Position numbers and translations under genes: made by a program. The notes under the pieces are model-generated. The model did not search any database. It was not told where the DNA came from and was given only the letters and a program-made list of their open reading frames with translations. DNA of 64,000 nucleotides from NCBI RefSeq assembly GCF_963678635.1, contig NC_087070.1:22743419-22807418 (forward strand). Direction: 5' to 3'. Below, one piece after another: positions 1 to 10,052 of the stretch (the first letter of the stretch is position 1; every line of letters begins with the position of its first letter). The stretch is from Symsagittifera roscoffensis (taxonomy: Eukaryota > Xenacoelomorpha > Acoela > Convolutidae).

Positions 1-9
1 TAATCAGGC

Positions 10-1689
10 ATGAATTCAGACACTAATTCACATATCTCAGTTTTATACTCCATCTCACAACTCAATAACCCAGATATTGAAACCCCTGATGAACTTGCCG
101 ACTCTGAACCATCTCCATCCAATAATTTTCAAACCAATCCCTCAGTTTTTTCGAAACCCCCTTTTCAACCAATCCCACCAAATAACCCACTCCCATCCAT
201 TTCTACACCCTCCTATGCTTCACAAGTTACCCCAACCTACTCTTCACTTCATTCAGACCGATCATCCAATTCTCCAGACACCCCCCAAATCTCCCAAGAA
301 CTAGATAATTTTATCACCTTACAACAACAACCCTTCCACCTTGACACCTCAACTATAAACCAGATTTCATCAACCATAGAATCATCAAACCCACCTACCC
401 CTACACCCTCTTCAGCTTATACCGCATCATTAGCACCATCATCCACATCCACCGATTCATCAATTAGCACTAATAGAGCTTACCGCACTTTCAAAAGAAA
501 ATTCCCAAACCATCCATTTCCAACAAAACCAGGAACAGCCCGTGAAAATATTAATCACCCAAATCACACTAACACGAAAGAATTTTTAGCAATCACCTTA
601 CCTTCATTTCCACAGTATACTTTGAACACCCCTAACGACACTAACAACACACGCAGTTTTGTAGATGAACACGTTTTAATGTCTACACTTCAATGGACAT
701 CATACTATCATTTCACTAACCCCCTTTGCCTACCTTTATCTAATACTCACATCGATATAGAAAGAAATAAAAATATGCTATATCGACTCACTACACCACT
801 AACACATAGACAATTTACTTGTATAGGATAAAAAAAGTCACTAAAAACATACACTGCACCCCGAGCTAACGAATATACGCTAGAATATTACGATCATAAC
901 ATCATCCGAGCTAACCAAGACCAATTTTTAGATGATGACCGTTTCGCTAACCCACAAATCACAGAAAAACTTTTCATCAAAACACCATATGTTTTTACAC
1001 TCAATATATTTGATCGCAAATTCGACCACATCATTTCTGAAGCACTAACCGACACACAAGCTTACAAAGGATTTAAAGAAAAATTTCCATTATTTTCACT
1101 AACCTTTCATTTCCTTGCACCACATGAACGAGATTTGCACTGCTCACACGACATTATGTTACGCACTAAACAAACCCACACATATACATATTACCGCTTC
1201 ATACAAAATCACTTTGACCTACACACTCCATCAAGACAACCACACCACCGTTTTCAATTTATTAACTCTAAATACACATCACCATTTTTTCTTAACTTCA
1301 CATATTGCATCAAAGATACTAACCTTCACGGTATTCTTCGCAATTATGATCCCATAACCCAAATGTATATTTTTTGTCCCATCACGAAGACCTTCAACGC
1401 AGAAGAATCCAGACCCTTCCTTATCCCACATGAATTTATTCAACCTATAGAAATCCCCATATTAGAATTCATCCACAACACTAAATATAACCACAAATTA
1501 TATAATCTCATCCAAAACACACCTTATGAGTTTGCAGTTGCCACTGAAGAACTAAAAGTCATTAAAGCACTTCAATTGCTTTGGCAACTGCTTCAAACTA
1601 AAAACATCATTCGCATACTAGCAAAATTACTAACAAATTCCGACATAATCCACGACATCTTCCCCCACGGTTTTTTCCCCGACGACTAA
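10..1689 (+). pseudogene. Unrecognised long reading frame with one in-frame TAA (orphan gene, possibly broken)
   Basis: One frame stays open from the ATG at 10 to the TAA at 1687-1689 (560 codons) except for a single TAA at 829-831. The first 273 residues are Ser/Pro/Thr/Asn-rich and look disordered to about residue 160. The part after the internal stop looks like a folded domain with many aromatic residues and a helical stretch near its end (ELKVIKALQLLWQLL). Both halves share the same frame, so an indel does not explain the break; it is either a nonsense mutation, a sequencing error or readthrough. The plus strand is strikingly poor in G, unlike the rest of the window. An AG at 6-7 just before the ATG could be a splice acceptor, so upstream exons are possible. 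I recognise no family. A retroelement or DNA-transposon protein is possible but unproven. Confidence 0.5.
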
Positions 1690-1692
1690 CAG

Positions 1693-1779
1693 GTAAGTAT
1701 GACTTATACATATTCTTAACTAATAAATTTAAAATCAAACACTAACCTTTCTTTATCCATGTCTTATTTAAATTTTTAG
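1693..1779 (+). other. Candidate 87-nt spliceosomal intron just downstream of the stop codon
   Basis: The stop codon at 1687-1689 is followed after three bases by CAG|GTAAGT, a consensus donor. The stretch ends with a pyrimidine-rich run and TTTTTAG at 1773-1779. A CACTAAC branch-point-like motif sits at about 1740-1746, a normal distance from the acceptor. This looks like a 3'UTR intron lying close enough to the stop not to trigger nonsense-mediated decay. Its quality argues that the upstream frame was, or is, a spliced gene. Confidence 0.5.
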
Positions 1780-1818
1780 TCTTCATCCCACGATCATCTA
1801 CAAAATACACAAAAGAAA

Positions 1819-1824
1819 AATAAA
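1819..1824 (+). terminator. AATAAA poly(A) signal candidate of the left-edge gene
   Basis: An AATAAA hexamer lies 40 nt after the candidate intron acceptor, a plausible end for the transcript. AATAAA is common by chance in such AT-rich DNA. Confidence 0.25.
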
Positions 1825-3620
1825 AAATAGAAAACTTCTTCAAATTGTTCAAAACTCTATTAATATTTTGCACAAGCTAATTTAAATAAAATTCATACCA
1901 ATGTAGTAAATTAATTTATAAATTGTTTCCCCACAAGCAGTAAATCTAATAATGATGAAAATTTGTAACTTAATTTTTCCCAAAAACCAGCAGTAAAATT
2001 GAAATTCTATGTAGTAAATTGATAAAACGAAAATGCAGTACTAACTTTTTGATATTTCATTCACTCGCACAAAAATTCTATCCAAACTCGCACAGCTCGC
2101 CCACGAAGAATTGTTTAAAATAAAGAATTTCAGTTTTAAGCTTTCACACTCAACAACTCTAATACAAGATAACACGTTTCAAACTTTCCTTTAACCCGGT
2201 TGGAAAGAAATTATATACTAAACAAAACTAACCAATGCAGCTTACTAAACACCACAGATCATAGAATAACAGCATGACTAAGAAAAGGAAACCAACGGTA
2301 CCCAAACCGGATTAACCCAGTTTAAAACTGGATAATTTATTCTTTTGAAGACTATTATAAAGTCTAAGAAAGAAATAATAAAACACAAAAAAGTTGAAAG
2401 ACAAACCCATACCAAAAACAATTTGCTTTTTGAAAAAAGGACACAACCAACGAAACATAAGAAAAACCACAAAAAACCCAACATAAAATGTTATCACATA
2501 ACAGGACCTCTCACAGAGACCGCACGAAATCATACTCCCACTCCTGGCCTAACCCACCAGAGAGGACGTCCTGAGCATGCTCTATAGCCGGCCTAACCCA
2601 CCGCGCTACATCCACGCTTTGTGACCACACTCCTATTTTTAATAAGAGGTACTCAAGGGTGAGTAACTCTTCAAAATAACCAAACTAAAACAAAAAGCTT
2701 TTGTGAAAACAACTAACCAAAATCATAGTTAAAACACCAAACTAGAAAAAAACTTTTATAAAATGTAAATTATACTTTGCAGTATATAGATCAGCATACA
2801 ACACCAAAGACGAACATCCAAAGACAAAATGACCCCACTACACTCGAAAAAGAATGGCCAACCACAATCAATATGCCGCCCACAATCACAACTCAAAGGA
2901 TTTAGAGTACGACTTGACTTCGCAGAAAAGGACTTCATTGAACTAGACCAATGACCACCTCGATGTTCAAGTATACGTACAGATCCGAGTAACCAGGCAT
3001 CCCCTCCACGCACAATCTCCACGCCATTCCCAGACAAGGTCAAACACAAAAGAAGTTCTCTACATGAAACGGAAAAACCTGTCATAGCCAACCATTCTGA
3101 AATCAGATTTGAGTTTGTTGCGAAAACCCAGTCGTTGTCATGAGAAGACACAACGATTGAACCTGGAACTTCTCTAACAAGAGAACCCAGAAGAAATATG
3201 ATGTTCGCCAAATACCAACGTTCATCATCCATCCTTTGAATTACAGAAAGACTATTCTAAAAAACTCTGTAAAACCCGGATGGGTGGAACCTGATCTAAA
3301 CTACATTTTATGATTGGATAAATTAGATATTTTACCACTGTAAAGTATTTAATATTAACCAATCATGATCCATCAAACTAACAACCCACTTATCTGTAAG
3401 TTATGAAATTACTTGTAATTTCAGCACCAGAGAGATTTGAATTTAACTTAGAAATTAGTTGCCTCTCCAAGAGAACTTCAGCAGCCGCAATAAACCAGTA
3501 TACCCTAGATCTATTGAGCCTAGCAGAGACTAGTTAAACAACCTGAGACTAGATAGTATAAGAGTAAGATTAGGATCGGTATTAGACTAAGAAGTTGCAC
3601 GAATCTATCCGGCCGAAAAT
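1825..3620. other. A/C-rich block without an intact gene
   Basis: The strand bias of the left-edge frame (few G on the plus strand) continues to about 3300. A 158-codon open frame on the minus strand (2756-3232) overlaps a plus-strand frame with several stops, and neither resembles a known family. A 13-bp direct repeat (GGCCTAACCCACC) occurs at about 2544 and 2589. Read on the minus strand, about 2480-2630 has a tRNA box-A-like stretch (TAGCGCGGTGGGTTAGG) but no convincing box B. An imperfect palindrome (CCAGTTTAAAACTGG) lies near 2318. Confidence 0.4.
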
Positions 3621-4390
3621 AAGATAGCGTGACGAGCAGACGGTGTACCCTATCCGAAATTACTCTATGAGTTAACCACCTCGGTTCTAACTCATTAAGG
3701 TAGTTTTTTGTGTGCGGTGTGATAGAAGGGTATGAACGGAAGCCTAGAACTTAGGCATAATTGTTACTCATAGTGGAATTGGGCAACAAAAAAAAACAAA
3801 AAAGAGATCAAAATCAAAACCAAAGTTTTTTTTCGAAAATTTTTAATTGGACGATAAAAAACTAATCTTCTAGAGAAGCTTCTAGAGCTTAATATTAGGC
3901 TCTAGAGTAGAGGCTTCTAGAGCTTAAAAATAAGGAACAATCTATTTTGACGGGAGTAGAAGTGTCTAGAACTTAATTTCCACGGATTATCTTTGCGTAA
4001 TAAGCCTGATGCTAACTCGTTTTTTTTTGCGGAAACTTTTTTGATTTATTTTCAAATTTATTCCTTGAAGGCGCTAAAAAAAAATTCAAAAAAACTGGAG
4101 TAAATCTAAGTTTTCACTATTTAACTTGGTTTATAAGACTATTATTATGTGCCTATTATAGGCCTGGTCGCTCGCATCATTCCCTCGAAATTAGACTAAA
4201 AGCCGAGTTTTTCGACACTGAGAAAATTTTTTGAGAAATGTCGCTCAAATCAAGGGCTTTAATGAGATATAATATTCGACCCATTTCGATGATTATTTGT
4301 GGTACCTGATTTTGCGTGGAAAACAACAAAAACACAAGTTCCTTCCACTTTCAATGGTCGGAAAACAATTATCGTCAAATCATTTAAAGG
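3621..4390 (+). repeat. Interspersed repeat family R, copy 1 (diverged)
   Basis: The left part (about 3621-3770) resembles the R-family head seen at 40594 and 47445, including GGTGTGAT followed by a TGAACG...CTAGAA stretch. The right part (about 4090-4390) carries the family's tail: GGAGTAAATCTA, TTTTTCGACACTGAG, and GGTACCTGATTTTGCGTGG followed by AAAACAA. The head is weakly matched and the copy is longer than others, so it may hold insertions. Confidence 0.45.
3867..3980 (+). promoter_or_regulatory. Cluster of TTCTAGA motifs resembling heat-shock elements
   Basis: TTCTAGA-type motifs recur at about 3868, 3880, 3899, 3914 and 3964. One array reads GAAGCTTCTAGAG, close to alternating GAA/TTC heat-shock pentamers, and a 14-bp unit GCTTCTAGAGCTTA is repeated 35 bp apart. 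It sits inside repeat copy R1, so it may be only a diverged tandem repeat. Confidence 0.25.
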
Positions 4391-6853
4391 TAGACATAGA
4401 GACAAACAAGAACAAAAATAATGTAGCCCCTCATAATTTTGGCCTAACTTAATTGAGGTCTCAGTTTTTTGGCCGAATTTATTAGGTTTGATAGAACGAA
4501 AGATAGCATCAGGCTTCAGTTCTAATTTCTGAGCACATCTTTTTTTCAGCGGTTATTTTTTATTCAATTCCAACGAGTTTATAGAAATGAACGCATGTTT
4601 TTTTCTCAGTTTCGGTAATCTGGCTAAAACTTTGGATATGCGGGTTTATTTGAGAATCGCTTCACACGGTTGAGCTAGCAGTGAGCCCGTTGTTCGCCCT
4701 GTGTCAAAAGATATTCGCCCAAACGACCCAGCTGCGTCAAATTTCAGAACCCCTCAGTCCAATTTTGGTATTATTCGAGGTGTTATTTTACAAACTTCTG
4801 TGTAATAAATCGCTTTTAATTACAAGGCTCTCATTCTAGGTATAACAGAACCGCCAGCTAAGTTCCTAATTGCGCTATAAATTTGTCACTCCTGGAGTAC
4901 AATAATTGTCCAAAAATTGGTCTTTAATAATTGGACTTGGCATTAGTTTAAGTATACTATACTTTTGGTCACCTGAAATTTGGCGTCGAAAATCTTATGG
5001 AATTAGCGGAATAATGTTTAGTGGGTTTTGATTTTCGACGTTTTCCGACAAGATCGCAGGACTTTTGTCTGCGGGACTGGACGTTTAAATTAAATAACGT
5101 TTCTGGGGGATTTTAAATTGATTAATTTTATCAAAGTTTCGCCGGATTAAGCCAATAAAACTTGATAGGGTATATCCGCAAATTGCAAAATAATGCATTT
5201 TCCAATAAAATTTATCTTTTTGTACTCTGAGAAGTTGTTTTTCTTATCACTTTACCAATTATTACAACCCAGTATGGGTTCCGGTGCTGTAATCCGGCTC
5301 TTGTAGTTTGGGTACCACTGTTTGGTGATAGCTCGGGCAACCGGATCAACATTGAGGCACCGGGTTTGGGCTAAAAGCTAGATTGGGCTAAAAATCCACC
5401 TTCGGGCAAATAAGAGTCCAGCTGGTACCTCCTGTCAAGAGTCCAACAGTTAGCTAATGTTTAGTACACCGGGCTAGGAAATAATCAACTCACCTTGATC
5501 ACGCGCTGAATAAATAAAATAAACAACACAACAACAACACCAACTGAGATCCTAAACCCGTCAATCGTACCCTGATTAAATAGCCAAGCTTATAAATGCC
5601 CAAAAGCTAATTGAGTAATTGTTTTAAAACCTAGTTATCAAAACAAAGATTAACTGTTTCAAACTACAAAAGGTTAAATGGTATTTGTTTTTTCGACAGT
5701 CTAAGCCAGGACGTTTATTGTGATATTTTACACGTCAGAAACATACCTTATATGACACTTACTTTTCAAACAATACAGTCCACGATTTTTAAAAGTCTCA
5801 TGATGGTAGAAAGGAAATGTATTTCTATGGTTTAGTTATTTGATAATCTTAGCAATATCGGCTAAGAGATACCACATTGTTCATCAAAATTAAAAATGCG
5901 GTTTTTCATCGGGTAAAATTGGGTTAACCAACGTTTTTACTTTTGAACTATGGTCTTTATTTTTCTTCACGTTCAAAAATATTCCAAAAATCATAGAAAA
6001 GAGATATAAAAATCATTCTAAAAATGATTAAGTGCATCAAAAGAACGCGATAATTCGGGACATATTTTTGATCTATTGAATGCGATTACTAGTATTGTGA
6101 ATGGGTAGGGCATATGTTAATTAAGGCATTTTACAGTTTGTTCACACTTCAAAAAGTCAAAGTGTTGGGCATTATAGGTGGATAAACAATAATTTGTATA
6201 CGCTTATCTAGTACATAAGGTTTTCATGTTAATCAAAAACATGCATGCATATTTTTTGGCTTAGCGCCATTTAACTAAAATAACGATGACTTTCCTTAAA
6301 CTACTTCAGTGCAAAAAAAATTACATGTTACAAACTTGAATTGAAGCTGAACTATATATTGGGAATTTGCTGTTAAACAGACAGAGATGTTGTCTTTTTG
6401 GCATTAGAGAAACGGTTAGAAATATCTATCGATCCAAGTAATTTTTAGACATTGACACTTTTTTCTAATAATGGCAATTTTTTGGAATTTTTTTCTGGAA
6501 CTCTGCGTAAAACAGTATAACAGCAAAACTTACTTTTGAAAAATCGCCAAAAAAACTTTGTCTGATTTTTCCCTAATATTTTTTAAAATGTAAATCTTAT
6601 CAGATCTTTGCAAAAAAAATTAAACCTTGCCAGAGTCTTGCAACATGATTTTGGAGGAATTAAATTACTCGGCAATTACCAAGGTTCAATTTTTTTCTTT
6701 TTTATGATATCCAAAACAAAATTGGTTTTTCAGGAACTTTTCTGATAGAGTTTCTTTTTTGCATTGCCCTTTTAGAGAATGCAAACTTTGCGAATTCTTG
6801 CAAGATTTGCGTTCTTTTGATTGCGTATATTTTTTGCTAATATGATATACGAT

Positions 6854-6856
<3 letters not shown>
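4391..6856. other. No gene seen; AT-rich non-coding DNA
   Basis: No long frame or splice-flanked coding segment stands out. A GC-richer patch at about 5270-5590 is not coding in any frame I can support and may be an old repeat. Confidence 0.5.

Positions 6857-6919
<63 letters not shown>
6857..6919. repeat. (AT)n microsatellite
   Basis: About 63 bp of pure alternating A and T. The Tyr/Ile open frames across it on the minus strand are artefacts of the repeat. Confidence 0.95.
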
Positions 6920-6921
<2 letters not shown>

Positions 6922-9480
6922 AAAAAAAATAACGCAACTAGTTAACTGAAAACACAATTTAGAAAAAGCAAAAACGTTTTTACGATTCTTTAGGGTAGTA
7001 GCTATTTACTTGGTTTCGATTAAGGCAATTGCTCATCGGAAGTAAAAACTTTTTCTGGTACAAAAAGGTGAGATGAAACTCGAAACATTATTTTTATTTC
7101 TGAAAAAAATACCTTTTCAACAATTTGATTTTGACTTGTAAGTTTCATTTTTTAAATTTTTTTTTGTAATACTGTGCGCAAAAACTTAATTTAGACTAAC
7201 AAAATAAAAAAATCCAAATGATAGTTTTACGATTTTGTGTTTTCATAGAGGGTATTCAAAAACATTCGATCTCGGTCATAGTAGGAAAATTTGCTGATTT
7301 TCAAAGTAAAAGTTAGCCAAAACCATGCTTGAAAATGGGCATTACAGGGAAAAAAGAATTTGCTCACAGTTTTTTTCCACTATTGTGTAATATATTCTAT
7401 TTGAGTAATATATTCAATTCAACAACTGAGAAAAACAAAACAAAATGAAAATTGAAAAAACAGAACGAAAATCCTGCAAGAATCTAACAAAGTGGGTGCA
7501 ATTATGGTAAGAATTTTACAAAACAATAAGATGATCGGGTTTACTTGCAAAATTTTTTTCAAGACCTTCAATCAAGATTGTTTTCAAGATGTGTTTAGAG
7601 GAAATATTTGCATTCCAAGGTCATAGGAGATAACCTTAGTGACCTAATCATCTAAGCAAATAACGTTCAGCTAGACAGCTTTCCTTAAGTTTTTTTGAAA
7701 AATAAGGCAAAGTTAGACAAAAAATGACTTTATTTGTATCTGCTCACTTGCAAATGCTCTTGATGTGACAGTTTTAAATTGAGTTTTATTTTTAGAAAAA
7801 ACGGCAAACGAACATATCAGCAAACATAAAGTAGGTTTAAAGAATGTAAAAATCTACTCTTATCTTGTCCTGAAAAATTAATAAACATTGAAAGTTTTTA
7901 TCGAAAACTATTCATAGCTTAATAACAACCAAACTCCGGCTTCAAAACACATAAATATGAAGTACTTGGATCAACACAGCTAACTTTATTTTAAAAAGTC
8001 AGTCGCAAAAATAGTTGACGGATAAGAAACTCGTTTTTTATTCAAAAACAATACGTAGCAAAGTGCACAAATAGAGGTTTTATTAACGATAGCAGCTCTA
8101 TCAGTTGACAATTTTCCTCATTTTGATTGAGATAATGGATTTTTTTAAACAAAACAAAAGTTTATGTTAGTCATAGAATTAAGGAAAATAGCCGGTTATT
8201 CTGCTCAATGATGGAAATAATTAAAAAAAAAACAGGAAAATTAACTATTTTTCTCAAAAAAATTTTTTATATTTTTTTCGGCAAAAAAAAACAAAAAAAT
8301 TGAATTATATAGAAAAAGTAGAAAAATGATATTCAAATTTTGCTTAAAACAGATAAAATTTGATGTAAATTCAAATTGGAATCATTAAATGGCTATTTTT
8401 CACTTTACCCAACATTTAAAAATCAGTTTCGATAAAATTTTAAAGTTTTGTCGTAATGCAACAAAACTTGCCCTGGAGAACAAAGTAACTGTGAAGATAA
8501 TTGTTCTCCCTACTTTAAATCGAAGCTTCACGCGCTTAATCATATTTACACGTAAATTAACTTTTAAAAATAGAAAGTTCGAAAAGTAGAGTGAACGTGG
8601 AAAAGAGCCCGTAATCTTTGTGTTTGTTGGGGCAATATTTGTAAGTTTGCTTTAAAAATAAAGCATTTTGGACCAATGTTTTTTTAAAAAAAACTGAGGA
8701 ACGTTTTTAAAAAAATTTTTGGGAATTCAAATCTTGACCAAATTTTAAATGAAACCACAGATGACCACCTACAAGCTGTTTTTGAGATAGTCGAAACCTT
8801 TTGGACAAAACCTACAGCATTGCTTTTTCCAATTTCCTGATTTGGTCCTTTAAAAGGCTCGGTGTGTTTCTACAAAGAGCCTTCAGGAATATTTATGCCA
8901 TTTTTTTTAAATCGAAAGCTATCAATTGTTTGAAAAACATCTGACATCATCTTGAGCAAAATTTGGCTTTTTTCAACTATTCTCTGTTCTTCAAATTTTC
9001 TAATTTTGTAGTTGTTTTAGTATATAATATGGCTAAACACGTGAATAAATTCACAATTGTTAGTTTGCTCGCCAAATTTCATTGCATTATGACAAATTTC
9101 TTTGCATTATGACAAAGCTAAAAATAGTTTTTCAAAAAATTCAAGTATTAATATCCAATGGTATAGTGTTTTTGCTTCTTTACCATTTCACCTCGCCCCA
9201 CCATGTTTGAAATTCAGTTTGCAAGAAAAGTTTGTCACATAATTCAAAACAGTGGACTAAAAGTTTTACTCCTTTTTACCCCAAAAAAGTTTTGCCCCAA
9301 AACAATGGACTAAAAGAATTTTAAAAAACTTCCTAATCCAAGTCAACTTTGTCGGCTAGTTCTCTGTCGGTTTAATTTCAACTAACTAGCATTATTGTTT
9401 ATATTCCCTGTCCGGACGATTGCCAGAATTCATTTTAACCCAGTTGTGAAAAGTGGGCATATAAAATAAAAAAAAGCTTA
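6920..9480. other. No gene seen; AT-rich non-coding DNA
   Basis: Homopolymer-rich sequence without convincing coding potential. A 21-bp tandem duplication containing TTGCATTATGACAAA lies at about 9079-9116. Confidence 0.5.
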
Positions 9481-9494
9481 TACTAAATAGCGGG

Positions 9495-9560
9495 CGTCTA
9501 ATTGGCCAATAGCCCAAATTATTTCGACCAATCAGAAGGCGGGATTTTGGCAACAGTCTG
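9495..9560 (+). promoter_or_regulatory. Proximal promoter with two CCAAT boxes and a GGCGGGA motif
   Basis: ATTGGCCAATAG at about 9499 and GACCAATCAG at about 9528 are strong NF-Y (CCAAT) boxes roughly 25-30 bp apart. They are followed at once by AAGGCGGGATTTTGGC, which resembles an E2F or GC-box site. The group stands out from the surrounding AT-rich DNA and lies about 570-630 bp upstream of the first ATG of the Crypton-derived gene, so I infer a TATA-less promoter for it. Confidence 0.45.
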
Positions 9561-10052
9561 AATGAAACAAAAGTAACTGAAAAACATCATGTCAATAATC
9601 CGGACTTCACTTTTTGGATTATTAATTATTAACTACTGGCGCAATTCAATTCACTACCCCCAAAAAAAATTTTCAAAGTTTTTCAAAAAATTTCTAATCA
9701 ATTGTTATTCAAGTTTTAAAGAGAGAAATTCCGATCTTAACTCTCAAAATTGCTTATTAGAGCATTCAATTTCACGAACTTATTTAAACCGCTGTTTATT
9801 CAATTTACCTGACTTTTCCAGGAATCCCGCATCTCAGTTTTCTAGAAAAATAAGCGGTAAATATTTTGAACTGGTTATATTACTTTTTGAGCGAAAACAA
9901 AACTCAAAGAACCGAAATAATTTGGTTTCGCGGAAACTTCAATTTATTAAGTTCACAGTTAATTTGGGAAATACTGGCTTCGTTAAGTGATTTCAATTAA
10001 TTGAGCAAAATCAACTAAAAAGCAATTCTTTTCACAATTGATAATTGATCAG

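Noticed and set aside
829-831. Alternative genetic code as explanation for the in-frame TAA
   Set aside because: All other genes in the window use TAA and TGA as stops, and only one TAA lies in 560 codons.
2756-3232. 158-codon open frame on the minus strand
   Set aside because: It lies in the strand-skewed block, where the G-poor plus strand removes stops from the minus strand. It has no family resemblance and no splice or promoter context, and a plus-strand frame there is equally protein-like but broken.
2488-3786. Possible LTR (TGTTATC...GGCAACA) of a retrotransposon
   Set aside because: The short TG...CA ends could be chance. No second LTR, primer-binding site or polypurine tract is visible, and the right part matches repeat family R.
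6686-6957. Tyr/Ile-rich open frames on the minus strand
   Set aside because: They are translations of the (AT)n microsatellite.
9589-9990. 133-codon plus-strand open frame upstream of the Crypton-derived gene
   Set aside because: Composition is Phe/Asn/Lys/Ser-rich as expected of AT-rich noise, and it matches no family. It more likely lies in 5'UTR or an intron.
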